This document shows positions 28,442-40,286 of a stretch of DNA of 64,000 bases, in pieces. The DNA is taken from positions 126,001 through 190,000 of the forward strand of contig JAUCBJ010003070.1 of assembly GCA_032718475.1 (NCBI GenBank), written 5' to 3'. This DNA comes from Nemertoderma westbladi. Its lineage: Eukaryota > Xenacoelomorpha > Nemertodermatida > Nemertodermatidae. How positions within the stretch are numbered: position 1 is the first letter of the stretch; every line of letters begins with the position of its first letter. The translations under genes and the position numbers were made by a program. The notes under the pieces are model-generated. The model was not told the origin of the DNA. It saw only the letters and a list, made by a program, of their open reading frames with translations, and did not search any database.

Positions 28442-30850
28442 CTATAATTCCTATTTCGGCCACATGTGGGCGTAGGACTAGGTCCACTAATTACACCTCA
28501 ATGCAAAGGCTCATCTGCACATAAATGTACGCGATGCGATGTCCTAATTGCGTGAATGCATGTGTTGTGAACTGGGTTTAGAAATATTATGCACTTTCCC
28601 AGTGTGTTATACATGCACTGAGCTAGGAGTTAACGAATGTTGTACTTACGTGGAACGTAACTGTCCCTATCAGCTCCAATAAGGTCCACATATCCAAGAA
28701 CTAAGGCAACACAAATAGCTGAATCTCGGGTGATCTCTGCATCAACTCTTCTCTCACTAGAATAAATAAAATCATATAATTTCTAATAGAATCCGTTCAA
28801 ACTGCCAATCAAAAGAAACCCTTAGAAATTTATATATTATATATGTAAAATTAACTCTCAAGCTATAAAAAGCAGGTATTTTACATTATTACATAGATGG
28901 CCAAATAATTGATCTTGTCGGACTAATCTGATCTAGTATTATCTTCACTAGTCAGATAGAAGTTGTGTTACAGATCATATAGCAGGAGTTATTGTCGTCA
29001 AGTATGGAGGAAGTGTTAACAATATGATGAGGATAGAACTGATAGACCAATCTAATGAGGTTGAATAAGTGTTGCTAATCCCATTGGGATCATCATACCG
29101 AGGATGATGGTTTTTTGGGTTGTCGATCTTACAGGGCAGGGCAGGCCAGTGTGATAAGAGTCTATCTTACATGGTGATAATAGTCAATCTTACATGGTGA
29201 TAATAGGCGATCTTACATGGTGATAATAGGCGATCTAACAGCAGCGAGACAATGCAATGATGGAAATAATTTTGTAGATCATTATATTGTATATTACATC
29301 AAATACCAATTATGAGTACATATCCCAAGTTATGTTAGTTCACATGTGATCATCGACCACTGATTAAACCAAGCTTGTAGCTATGGCAAGCTTTGCGGTT
29401 TTTATCCATGATAATAGCCGAAACATAGTTACAATGACTTTATTGGTGTATTGGTGAGATACATAGGAAGACTAGTTGATATCAGAAACAATATAGATTG
29501 CAAGTGACACAACCATTCTTATTCATGACACTTCCTCTGGGGTCCATACATATCGCTCGACCGGTTTATCGGACAGCAGGTTCCCTGGCCGAACTCAGAG
29601 TGCAAGTGAGAGACGGGAGGTAGATATTCAACTAGAGATACACCCAGGAAACAGATTGGTGCGATCTCGTCTTCTCACCACTGACGAAATCTACTACCAA
29701 TCTTGCATTTGAGTTACAGATACTATCAATAAATTTTTCCGCAGATTTTCGGACAACAACATGGTAATGGTGATGATGAAGAAAAACGTGTTCTGGAATT
29801 TAGCTCCCTGATTGGCTAGGGCTACAATAACATACATATAGTCTTACTATACTACAATAATATACTATTAGTTGGCACACTGGGAATAAATAGCTATTCA
29901 GATGGCGGGATGATACATTACAAACTAACAGTTAAAATTTGATTACTTGTCTGGGATAGAGTGAGAGAGTAATAAACTTGGCAAGTAATATACTTCTCTT
30001 CAGTTTGGCCCTAACCATTCAATCAATAGTAGTAGCTTACTAGACCCTCATGAGCACCAGCAGCTGGTGTTTCTATCGTTGAGTTGATGGCAATTTTCGT
30101 GTTATGGGGCTATTTTTCGAAATAAAAAAAGACACTGTAATAATTTTTCCGAAACTTTTGTCCACATCCTGGGGTTGAGCTGCGTCGATTGATATAACTT
30201 TCATTGACGGACGAGCTATAGCTTTGGAAGATTTCACCCGGTATAAATACAGTACATAGTACATACATACATGGATAGATATATAGTGAATACTTTTACA
30301 GTAAGAAGTCAATAGCCTAATAGTCTTCTAATAATATAGTAAACTTATTGAAAGGTCAATAATTATGTGCCGGCTTCTGTTAGAGAACTCTTAGAGAACT
30401 GGAAACTCTTAGAGAACATAATAAAGGTCATTTATGTGATATACATTATTGATGTATATACATTATTTTAAGTGTAATTTGAACAAGAAGTGGACAGTTG
30501 AACAGTCGTTTGAAGCTAGAGAGCTTCTTTCGCGGTACGCAAGCACCGCCAGCTAGTTGAATGTCAGTAAAAAGTTAATTAGTTAACTTACCGATATAAC
30601 GCACATTCAGCCACCAATGCTGATATTAGAAAAAGTGATATAAATGTTAAGCGAAATACATTTGTTTCAAAGATAAGAATTTTATAGATTCGCCCCATTA
30701 TATGGTTGATACCAGTCTGAATTACTGTAGTAATTAATACATTAATTAGCCTAATGGTGATACTCTTGTTAAAAAGTAGTAATAAATATTTATATAGTAT
30801 GAACTGCAACTACTAGGTAGAGCGAGCTCGGACAGTGTAAATGCGGTCCA
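28442..30850. other. Non-coding region
   Basis: About 2.4 kb without a convincing gene. It contains three tandem 23-bp units (TCTTACATGGTGATAATAGGCGA type) at 29165-29233. Nothing else is recognised. Confidence 0.5.
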
Positions 30851-31230
30851 TCCAGGAATCCAGCCTTCTTAGCAGACCTCTCAACGTTGTTCATTTGAAG
30901 CTGTGCATCACTGCTAGCGTATTAGAGATCTGTTTGAATAACAGATCTTCTCCCCCTTTGTAAAATTATGAATAATAATGGTGCCAATGTGTCACCTTGC
31001 AGTACGCCAGCCAGGATTGCGAAGAAGTGTTTAACCATCTGAAGATAGTCATGAGCTTCCATGTCACAATATAACCATCCAATGCCAGCGACAATAACTT
31101 CTGGTATTCCATAATCTCTTAGTATTTCTAGCATTTTTCCTCTATGGATGGAGTCGAATGCTTTCGAGAAGTCCACAAATGTTAGAATCAGAACTACACG
31201 AAGGCTATTTAACTTCACTCCTTCCGTTCT
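30850..31230 (-). pseudogene. LINE reverse-transcriptase fragment
   Basis: The minus strand between about 31225 and 30925 translates with LTFVDFSKAFDSIHRGKMLE (RT motif A) and then AGVLQGDTLAPLLFII (QGDxLxP motif). It breaks off before the ADD motif. Sequence at 30860-30960 (a block with CTGTGCATC and GCTAGCGTATTAGAGA) is shared with 61240-61275, which lies in the linker region of another minus-strand LINE piece. So both derive from the same family and this copy has lost intervening parts. Confidence 0.75.
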
Positions 31231-31234
31231 GGGC

Positions 31235-32003
31235 TTGGAATTCCTATTCCCATAGATAGAGTCAGATTGTACAAAAATTCGAGCAAAGAGCAAATGCCAA
31301 ACATAATTATACAGTTGGCCTACCAGCCTACAGTATTTCCATAGTAGAAAAAAACGTGAGTGAAGCGAGCGGAATTTTGTAAACTGATGGAAAACGGATT
31401 CAGACCCACCATACACAGCTGGCATGCTGGATGCTGGCTGGTGTTTTGCACTTTTGAGCCTGTGTTCAGGTTTTAAAAAATTCGCCCCACATCCATGCTC
31501 GACTGGGGTTTCAAAAATTCGCATCCTGCATTCGTGGGTTTTCAAAAATTCGCGTTTTACACAGCTGCTGATGCGCGCCAGCATTATCAAATTCGCCCCA
31601 TACATTGTACGGTGCGTTCAGCTCAAATTCCAACTACCAACATTGTACTAGGCCTTGATAATGAGACTCACTGATTGCTAAACAATGTACTGTATTGGGC
31701 GGGTATATACTGTAGTATTAACTGCTATGCTTACTGTATTTACAATACCGGTTTTTCGTTACTTCCTTATTGTTTGTTATGTAGGTTTTGTTGACTAAAC
31801 TGGTATTATTGATATGTTGGGTTTCAATAATATCATGCCAAGCAACAATAGAAAAGCAGTGTTCTACCGAAATAGGTACAAGGAAAATGATGAGTTTCGG
31901 GTAGCAAAAAAGTTGGCAAAAGGAAGTTTGGGAACAACAAACTCAATAAGAATCCAAAGACTCAAAAAAATAGGTGGATGTTGGCCCGATTTAGAAAAGG
32001 TCG
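31235..32003. other. Non-coding region
   Basis: No supported gene. Several units around CAAAAATTCGC occur at 31475-31600, arranged as loose tandem repeats. Confidence 0.45.
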
Positions 32004-33578
32004 TTAACCCTATTAGTACCGGGCTATAAAATGTTGTACAAATACCGGGGAGGGGGGGTCATATTGACCCCCCCCCCTCTAAAATCTACAAATATTTACG
32101 AAAACGTCTGATTTTTTGTTTGTACGTAGGTATCACTTGTCTGGATCCGACCGAAAAAAAAATTTTTCGAAAAAATGTACTGGGGTGGTTATATTGCAGC
32201 ACCAAAAATACAAGTAGTGCACAATTTTCCCAAAATTTGAAAGTTACATTTTTCGGCTAATTGCTTTTCAATACAGGTTTTCTGGGGTGCAAAATACATT
32301 GGAAAATATTAAAAAATGATATGATTACTATAAATGGCTGTTTAGTCCTCTCTGCATAGGAAAAAAATGAAAAAAAACAAGTAACCAGCACTTTTCAGTT
32401 AGAACACAAAATTTTTAATTCACTTATACGATGCTATAAATTCACATTTTCAGGTTTTCGAGGGCGCTGATTCTAATGGAATACATTTCTAATATGCCAG
32501 ATCATTGCTACTTGTATTTTTCGGCGTAATTTGGCAAATTTTGGTGCTAGCACCAAATTTCGTACCCATCACCAAAAAGTACAAGTTTGCGATGTCCAGT
32601 GCTGTTTTTATTGATTCCATCGGATTCAGGACCCTCATAAACCCGTATAACGCAAGAAACAAGGTGATACTATCTACTTATCAATTTGCATATTTTCCAA
32701 AATTTGGTGCTGGCACAACAATTTTCACCCACCGGCGAAAAATACAAGTTTGAGAACTCTTATGAAATTTTTACTGATTCCATTGAATTCAGAACCATCA
32801 CAAACCCGTATAACGCAAGAAACAAGGTGACACAATCAATTGATATATTTGATGGTTTTCAAAATTTGGTGCTAGCACCACATTTTGCACCCACATCCGA
32901 AAAATACAAGTTTGAGATGTCTAGTTCGATAATTATATTTTCCATTGAATTCAGAACAGCCATAAACCTCTAAAACGCAAGAAATAAATTGTCACAAGCA
33001 ATTTTATCTATTGAATGGATTTTCAAAATTTCGTGCTAGCACCAAAATTTGCACACAGCACCGAAAAATACAAGTTTGATACGTTTGGTGCAACTCGTAT
33101 ATATTTCATCGAATCCAGAAACCCAAAAAACCTCTATTTCGTAAAAAACAAGTTTCAAACGATCAATTTACAAAATTGACTTATTTCAAAATTTGGTGCT
33201 GGCACCAAAATTTGGCACCCACCGAAAAAAACAAGTTTGAAATTTCTAAATCAATTTATATGAATTCCATCAAATTTCTAACACCAAAAAACCGGTGCAA
33301 ATAAAAAATAGAGATGTTACAATTCATATTTAATGAAATGTAATTTTCAAAAAACGTCTCAAAAAAAGTGCCAAAAGTAGGGTTAAAAAATGGTGCTATA
33401 ACTCGAAAAGTACCCAATATTTTTGAAAACGGTTTTCACTACTAGGAAGACAATAGATTTTTAGGAAAAGTCATAAAATGTCAGATTCCCAACTGCGCTT
33501 GTTTCAGAATTATAATAAAAAAACCACGGGGGGGGTCATATTGACCCCCCCCCCCCCCCCCGGCTTTAATAGGGTTAA
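32004..33578. mobile_element. piggyBac-like non-autonomous element
   Basis: TTAA at 32004-32007 is followed by CCCTATTAGTACCGGG. The right end is CCCGGCTTTAATAGGG followed by TTAA at 33575-33578. A TTAA target duplication with ends starting CCCT is the hallmark of piggyBac. Just inside each end is a G-run, TCATATTGA, C-run palindrome (32046-32078 and 33524-33561). No transposase frame is present, so mobilisation in trans is inferred. The interior is a tandem array. Confidence 0.8.
32525..33295. repeat. About 162-bp tandem array with palindromic core
   Basis: Five diverged units are centred on TTTGGTGCTAGCACCAAA or variants at about 32542, 32704, 32874, 33031 and 33192 (spacing 157-170). Each is followed by a (C)ACCC...GAAAAATACAAGTTTGA block and an ATTCCATxGAATTCAGAAC block. 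Confidence 0.85.
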
Positions 33579-34250
33579 TCAGTCTTCCTAATAATATACC
33601 CCTTCAAAGAAAAAGTGCTTTATAGCATTACTGGCTGAGCGAGCAGGGATAGGTTTGGTGAAACATATTGTTAAACAACAACTTCACTATGTAGGACATT
33701 ATGGCGATCATTATTATAACAGATGTTATCTGTTAACAGATGTTATCTTAACCTGTATAAGTCCAACCAGTTAAGAAGGGGCACTGAATTCCGGGGGTTG
33801 CAGACTCCATGGTATCTAGGATTGCGGCAGTATTGCGATAAAGATGGCAATGAGGATGTTCTGAAGAAACCGATGGTTCCACAGGTGAAGGTAATGTATG
33901 ACTTATTTTAATTGACTGCAGGATGTTTTTGTACCATATGTAGTTGTGGTATCATACTAACTAGTTTGATATTATGTGCTAAATGAACTACTAACTGTAT
34001 GTATCTGGTGGTGGTTATACTATAGGTTAACAGCTGTTAGATCCTATTCAAGAAGCGATTGATATACAGTATTCGGGTGATGGGGTTTGGCTTGTATTAT
34101 TATTTTTATCATTTAGAAGTTTATTGGATAACTAAAACATTTTCCAGTTCGTAATAATACATGGCGCTGTGTGCGAAAAAATTTATACAGTAATATTTCG
34201 TTTATTCTATCTGTTTTATTTCGGCAATCTATGTTACTGGTTAACACGTT
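33579..34250. other. Non-coding, possible gypsy LTR/leader
   Basis: It lies directly upstream of a gypsy-type gag. CA followed by TGGCGCTGTGTGCG at 34158-34173 has the form of an LTR end plus tRNA primer-binding site, but no second LTR is in the window to confirm it. No other gene is seen. Confidence 0.3.
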
Positions 34251-34977
34251 ATGCCTACTAAAGCAGACCTAGAAGAAGAGGTCCGGTTGTTAAAACAACA
34301 ACTAGAGGAAGCGCAAGCGACTACTACCATGGAAGCCAGCGGTGTGAGCTCGGACTTTCTCAAGGGTATGGCCTTGCTTCTTAAACAATCAAACGATCGT
34401 GCAGCAGCTAATCAACAAGTGCTTCATGATATGATCTTCAGCAGTCGCCAACCTCCAGTAGGGGGCCCACTCCCTACTGCAGCTAGAGGGACCCGTCCAC
34501 TTCGTATGGAAATGCCAAAGTTAGGTTCACCAGAGTCAATGGCACTCACTATGTTAGAAGAATGGAAATGTCGCTGGGAGGACTACAAGGTGGGACTCCA
34601 CCTGACTGAGGAAACATTGCCAGAGCAGCGTGCAGCCCTTCGTAATTGCCTTCACGAGGAGTGGTTAAGGCTTTGGGCAGAGGGTATACTTGTTAAAGTA
34701 GATACTGAAGATGTGGATGGCATTACTGATGCTTTAACTCGTCGCATTCGGAAAAATAGACATCCATTACTAGACCATGGAGCATTTCACGCACAGACTC
34801 AGGGTCGTGGTGAGAAGTTCAATGACTTCTTTGTAGTCCTCCACGTTTTAGACCAAGCCTGTGCGTGGGAAAATTGTATCAATGCTTCGGCAAATCAAGA
34901 AGAGCGTTTGGTAGGCAAAATCGTTTCTGGGTTTGCGAATCCTTGCATTCGCCAGGAGATTCTTAAAACTCCCTTAG
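34251..34977 (+). pseudogene. gag: gypsy-type Gag, 5' part (split by insertion)
   Basis: It starts MPTKADLEEEVRLLKQQLEE, a predicted coiled coil, followed by about 240 residues with the helical, Trp-containing pattern of Ty3/gypsy Gag from invertebrates (EWKCRWEDYKVGLHL, then RGEKFNDFFVVLH, then FANPCIRQEILKT). The frame runs into the inverted repeat of the composite element after CCC TTA G at 34977. Its continuation resumes at 60882. Splitting this gene destroys its function. No pol genes are seen nearby, so only a piece of the gypsy element is retained here. Confidence 0.7.
34970..34977. repeat. 8-bp target-site duplication, left (TCCCTTAG)
   Basis: It recurs at 60882-60889. Joining the flanks through one copy restores the gag reading frame across the site, which independently supports the boundary. 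Confidence 0.85.
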
Positions 34978-36120
34978 TAGTAGAGGTTTGGCCGGCTTTC
35001 TGACAGTTGGACCACACTGACACCCATTGGGTGTCATATGACACCCTATTATCAACCTATGGGAGTCAATGGGTGTCATTGCGCTAAGACTGTCTGGGTG
35101 ACACCTCCTAATTACGCTAATTAGACCCTAATTTATAGGTGACATGAATTAATTAGTACAATTAAACCCTAATAGGTGTCTTATGACTCCTAATTAGGGT
35201 TTATTTGATTATCCTAATTAATCAGACCGATTAGCGCCCCGACATGCAATGGTCATCAGTGTTGTCCAACTGTCACAAAGCAGTCCAAAGGGTGTCATAA
35301 GTGACACCGCGGCTCTATTATTTATTAATACTTATTTATTTGTATTTAATTTTAATTTATTTATTTTAATTTGTTTTAGATTTACCAATAATTGGTTTTA
35401 TATATTTCTTTCTAAATGACCTCATTGACTTTCATCTCGTTATACTTACCCCTAGGGTATACAGTTTCCTTACTGATAACTAATTACTCTTATCTATATC
35501 CAGACAGCTTTATCGTTAACCTTTGACCCCTAATTAGCTTTATCCAAGTAACAGGTTTTTAATAATAGTTGGATCCAAGCGCCCAGCCCCCTCTCGTGAC
35601 ACCTCTGATTACTAATTACTCTTAGATATATCCAGTCATCTACAGTTCCATAGTCTGCCGCTAGAGGGTGTATTGTTTTATTACAACAAGCTATATCCTG
35701 TTAATCTTTATTACTATTAATATCTTTGTAATGAGGTTTTCGAGGGCGCTGTTTCCGATGGTCCTATTCTCAAAACGATCTAACCTACTGTATAATTAAT
35801 TACTTAAGACTGCGAGGTATGCGTAATTAACAAATCTCGTTTACAAGTTTTCCTTAAAAACTATGAAGCTATATCGCTTAAGAGTTCTGAGGGGCGAGCC
35901 ATGAGGCAAGATGTTTGAGACTTATTTAGATATGTTATTACTTAATTTTGACCCCTCCAATCATTATCTATTACAATATATGCTATATCTTTAGCGGAGT
36001 AACAGAGTAATCTGAAGTTCCCCAGTCTGCCGCTAGAGGGCGAAATGTCTCAAAGTGAAAACCATACAGTAGCTATGAATTGGTTACTAGGCAATAATAC
36101 TGCATTTTGTATAGTTAGGC

Positions 36121-36240
36121 CTATTGCTGACCGAACGAAAACTGCCGTGGTCCATGCGGGGGATCGAACCCATGACCTATGGTAGATGTGAATTCAATGC
36201 AACCACTACACCAAGGTGGAACAGTAACATTCGAATTTGT
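36121..36240 (-). repeat. tRNA-like SINE head inside left arm
   Basis: The minus strand reads TTGGTGTAGTGGTTGCATT (A-box type), then a B-box GGTTCGATCCCC, then GGGCAGTTTTCG-type body sequence that leads the SINE bodies at 470 and 25971. The mirror copy is at 60395-60513. Confidence 0.6.
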
Positions 36241-36324
36241 TCGTTGACGTTCGAATTTGTAAGACTCTGATTTAAGACCTGAGACACTCCTAAAGTCTCG
36301 AGTTTTAGGTCTGAGGCACAGACT

Positions 36325-36822
36325 ATGCCTCACTGAGGCTCAGACTATGCCTCACTGAGGCATTGAGGCACAGACTATGCCTCACTGAGGCACATACTAT
36401 GCCTCACTGAGGCACAGACTATGCCTCACTGAGGCACATACTATGCCTCACTGAGGCACAGACTATGCCTCACTGAGGCATTTAGGCACAGACTATGCCT
36501 CACTGAGGCATTGAGGCACAGACTATGCCTCACTGAGCACAGACTATGCCTCACTGAGGCACCGACCATGCCTCACTGAGGCACAGACTATGCCTCACTG
36601 GGGCACTTAGGCACAGACTATGCCTCACTGAGGCACAGACTATGCCTCACTGAGGCACTTAGGCACAGACTATGCCTCACTGAGGCATAGACTATGCCTC
36701 ACTGAGGCACTGAGGCACAGACATTGCCTCACTGAGGCACAGGCTATGCCTGACTGAGGCACAGACTATGCCTCACTGAGGCACTGAGGCACAGACTATG
36801 CCTCTCTGAGGCAAAGACTAAA
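36325..36822. repeat. 22-bp hairpin minisatellite (left arm)
   Basis: About 20 units of AGACTATGCCTCACTGAGGCAC occur with 8-base insertions (TTAGGCAC, TGAGGCAC). Each unit contains TGCCTCACTGAGGCA, an inverted repeat of 7 bases around a single centre base. The reverse-complement array is at 59648-60312. Confidence 0.95.
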
Positions 36823-37076
36823 TAGCCGAATTATATTGCATTACATGAACAATAAATTACTATATTCTAAATCTATTAAAAATATTAAAAGTCTATTACT
36901 ATATACTAAAGCTCTATATATTTTGCACTGAAGTGGAATAATTTAGATGCTGGTGGAATCTGGTTTGCAAGGGATATTTGAATGGTGAGTATAACTATCC
37001 TTGGGAGTTAGTGTGACCTTATCTCTCTGTGGATCGGCATTACCACTGTACTTGCATCTGCTCTCTCATGGGCTGC

Positions 37077-37782
37077 CTAACTTTCCTCACTCGAGTCCTG
37101 ATTGGCTGCGTAACTCACCCTCGCGCCGGTCGTAATAGTCAGGTCAGGTATTCTAGGTCTTTATTCTTATTCTTGATCAAGAAAACTTGCCACCTCCATG
37201 CAGCATAAAGGAGGTGCCACCTGTAGCTGCATAGACCCTCTTACTAGGGCAAATCTGGTCCTGTAACTAGGACCCCGTTCGTTCTGGGATAAGGACGCCC
37301 TTGGTCCTGGATTAAGGACCCATATACTTGGCTGCAGGGGTATATGGCCTGACCAGGCAGATGGTGATCTACCAATGGCTGGTCAGAGCCAATGGCTGGA
37401 GAGTGTTCTCATGTCCACTCTGAGAGCACTTCACTGCGACCTGCACCTGGCAGCAAGGGTACAGGGCATGACCCAGCAGATGAGCTGCAACACCCAATGG
37501 TGGGTCATGTGCGCCAGAGTAGATATGGGTGATGGGCCTCATATCTGACTCCATTGCGACACCCACCCTGTGGAATGGCAAACCAGGGTGTGGTATTTGC
37601 CCCGAGAGCTGATTGGATAATCCATTCTAGCCTCCCTCTATAATAACCCCCGTTCACCGCATTCCCATTCATTCTCTAATTTTTATTTTTAAATGTTTTA
37701 TTTATTTTCATAAAAGTCTTATTTATTAAAAATTTTGTAAATCATTTAGCGATTTATTTGTATGTTTGAGTTCCTTTCATAA
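37077..37782. other. Non-coding region between arm and Penelope-like element
   Basis: GC-richer than its surroundings, with paired blocks such as CAATGGCTGG and GGTCCTG. I looked for a hammerhead ribozyme core (CTGATGAG with GAAA), as carried by many Penelope-like elements, and did not find one. No gene is seen. Confidence 0.4.
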
Positions 37783-37918
37783 TAGTATTAGGGCTATTTA
37801 TCCATAACAATTATATTAGTATTAGGGCTATTTATCCATAACAATTATATTAGTATTAGGGCTATTTATCCATAACAATTATATTAGTATTAGGAGTATT
37901 TATCCATAATAATTATAA
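37783..37918. repeat. 34-bp tandem repeat (four copies)
   Basis: Units beginning TAGTATTAGGGCTATTTATC lie at 37783, 37817, 37851 and 37885, directly upstream of the Penelope-like coding region. Diverged relatives follow that region at about 40018-40090. Confidence 0.9.
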
Positions 37919-37943
37919 ATGATATTGAAAAATATCTATATAG

Positions 37944-39764
37944 CGAGAAATATATATTAGCGATAGAACCTTCTCTGCAGTTGAACTTAAAGTTTTAAGC
38001 TTGGGGCTCAATTTTGAACCCACACCTAAGTCATTAGATGAAACAGCTTTTATTGTATCAATAGAGTTAGGTGCCAAGAAGTTAGGTGGAACCAAGGGAG
38101 CTTCGTTTAGACACGAAGCATTAGCATTAGTAGAAGGTAATAGAGGTAAACCAGTTGTATCAAATTTAACCCAATCTGAATGGGAGGCCATGGAGGACCT
38201 AAGAACAGACAGCACAATTATAATCCGCCCAGCAGACAAAGGAAATAAAACTGTAGTTATGAACAAAGCAGATTACAACGACAAAATGTTTTCAATATTA
38301 AATGACACAGCCCAGTTTGAATTACTATCTTCAAACCCTAACTCAAAATATCACAGAGCAGTAAATTCTACTCTTAAGTGTTTGGTTGACTCTGGTGCTA
38401 TTACCCATAAATTACGTACGCGACTAAACAGTCACCACTCGCAATTACCATACACCTATGGAAACCCAAAGATCCATAAAGAAGGGATCCCCCTACGGAA
38501 CATTGTAGCTTATTCTAACGCCCCTACTGGTAATGTAGCGTCATTTGTAGCGGGTATTTTATCCCACTACCTATCATTTGGGGACTCTTACATTAAAAAT
38601 TCCTCGGATTTCACGGATAAACTTCAGACAACTACAGTAGAACCCGATGACATACAAGTCAGTTTTGACATAGTAAATATGTTTGGGAACATCCCAAAAT
38701 GGGAAGCATTAGATGTAGTAATGGAAGTTATACGTGCTGACTGTGACTTTCAGGAAAGAACTAGTATCTCAAGTGACGCCTTTAAGTCACTATTGACCTT
38801 AGTCCTAGATCAGACGGCATTCCAATATAATGACTCATTTTATCGCCAAAGTAAAGGGTTACCTATGGGCAACCCAGTATCCCCAGTGTTAAGTTGCATG
38901 TTTATGTACAAATTAGAACACACTGCAAGACAAAAAGAATTATTGCCCTTAAATTGGTATAGATATGTAGATGACACTCGGTGCGTAGTAAATAGAAATA
39001 AGGTAGACACATTACTAAACAATCTAAATAATCTCCACACGAATATCACTTTTACGGTAGAAACCCAGAACTCGCAAGGATCATTGCCGTTTTTGGACGT
39101 ACTAGTAACACTGAATAATAAAAAATTTCTAACTTCTGTATATCATAAACCGACTCACTCAAACAGATATCTAAACTTTGCATCAAACCACCACCCTCGT
39201 ATAAAACAAGGTGTTTGTTCGGGTTTATTCTACCGAACAAATAGAATATGTTCCTCCACCCAAGCCCGAAATGACACACAGACGGAGTTAATGAAAACAT
39301 TGCGCCTCAATGGGTACCCACCCAGAGTTATCTACAACACAAAACGACGGGTCAATACGCGATTTGATAATCCGAGAACCCCACCGCCTAAGGACAGCTT
39401 TGACATAAAAATAGGTCTCCCTTATATCTCTGGTTTAACAAGTAGTCTAGAAAAAGTCTGCGCTCTTTATGGTATAGATACGTATTTCCTCACGGGACGA
39501 AAAATAGGATCTTATCTCTTAACAGGACACAAACCAAAAGCACTACCTAGGGGAGTTGTTTATTGCATACCTTGTGAATGTGACCGTGCATACATAGGCC
39601 AAACAGAATATACCCTAGACGATAGACTGGTTCAGCATGATGCAGACATCAGACACCAACGGGCCAAAGCAACAGACCTTGCAGAACACCACGTTGTAAC
39701 AGGACATGTACCCAGATTTGACCTAGCATCTGTAGTCGGTAAGGGCAGTATGGACAAAAATTAA
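37944..39764 (+). pseudogene. Penelope-like element reverse transcriptase with GIY-YIG endonuclease
   Basis: The frame is open from 37944, with no ATG near the start. The stretch just before 38001 reads SDRTFSAVELKVLSLGLNF, the usual Penelope N-terminal block, so coding begins upstream of residue 1 and is truncated by TAG at 37941. Motifs in order are ADKGNKTVVMNK, YGNPKIHK, SFDIVNMFGNIP (motif A), GLPMGNPVSPVLSCMFM, WYRYVDDT (catalytic YVDD) and LPFLDVLV. A C-terminal GIY-YIG endonuclease follows with GVVYCIPC...RAYIGQTE. The frame stops soon after HHVVTGHVPRFD, earlier than in complete elements, so the C-terminus is truncated or shifted. Family features are clear, but this copy is incomplete. 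Confidence 0.85.
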
Positions 39765-40281
39765 AATTCATGTTTGAAAATCTTGTACAGTTGTAGGCTA
39801 TAATTTCTTTATCCTTATATTATATACAACGTGTGCAATTCCTTACCGGTATTACAGTAGTACTTCAGTACTTACCATACCAATTCAGATTTTCTATTGA
39901 TAATGACGGGAATTACCCGCCGAAATATATATACCTTAATCTGTTAATATAATTAATTTATAATTTTATAAAAACTCCGATTTTTCAATATCATTTATAT
40001 TTCGACAGTCACAACGGTTATACATAATAATTATATTAGTATTATAAATGTATTTACCCACAATATTTATTACTATTAGGTCTATTTATTCGAGAAAATA
40101 TATGTTTTTTATAATATACTTTGGAAAATTAGTTGATTAAGTAATAATTTTTAAAACTTTAAATAAGGGTTGAGTTATTTTGTAAAGTTAAGAAGAGTGA
40201 ACCAATAGAGGCAACCTGAAGTCTAATCTATTGGCCTTTACTCATAAGACAGCGCATTAACTCCCAAGGTTGCATACTATC
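39765..40281. other. 3' flank of the Penelope-like region
   Basis: AT-rich with no gene. It contains diverged copies of the 34-bp repeat near 40018-40090 and ends at the element B integration site. Confidence 0.5.
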
Positions 40282-40286
40282 ACTAT
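40282..40286. repeat. Target-site duplication of element B (left), ACTAT
   Basis: It recurs at 59232-59236 directly after the right LTR. Confidence 0.9.

Larger units (their letters stand above)
34978..37076 (+). repeat. Left inverted-repeat arm
   Basis: It pairs with 59390-60881. The left arm has about 790 extra bases (roughly 35280-36062) that the right arm lacks. The segment 34985-35297 is itself an inverted-repeat unit (TTTGGCCGGCTTTCTGACAG ... CTGTCACAAAGCAGTCCAAA), suggesting a MITE at the tip. No coding sequence is seen. Confidence 0.85.

Noticed and set aside
31814-32029. 71-codon ORF MLGFNNIMPSNNRKAVFYRN...
   Set aside because: It runs into the piggyBac-like element. With that element removed it ends four codons past the TTAA. 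No family is recognised, although the charged middle could be an old transposon remnant.
36325-36822. CRISPR-like array
   Set aside because: Repeats are nearly contiguous 22-bp units with no unique spacers, mirrored in a second array, and the DNA is clearly animal. It is a minisatellite.
37369-37581. 70-codon minus-strand ORF
   Set aside because: Composition is plausible, but there is no recognisable motif and it lies in non-coding repeat-like DNA near the composite arm.
37077-37942. Hammerhead ribozyme in the Penelope-like 5' region
   Set aside because: No CTGATGAG core with a matching GAAA was found. The nearest candidate, GCAGATGAGCTGC at about 37478-37490, lacks the core.
38840-39300. 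Minus-strand ORFs inside the Penelope-like region
   Set aside because: They are opposite-strand shadows of the RT frame, which has clear catalytic motifs.
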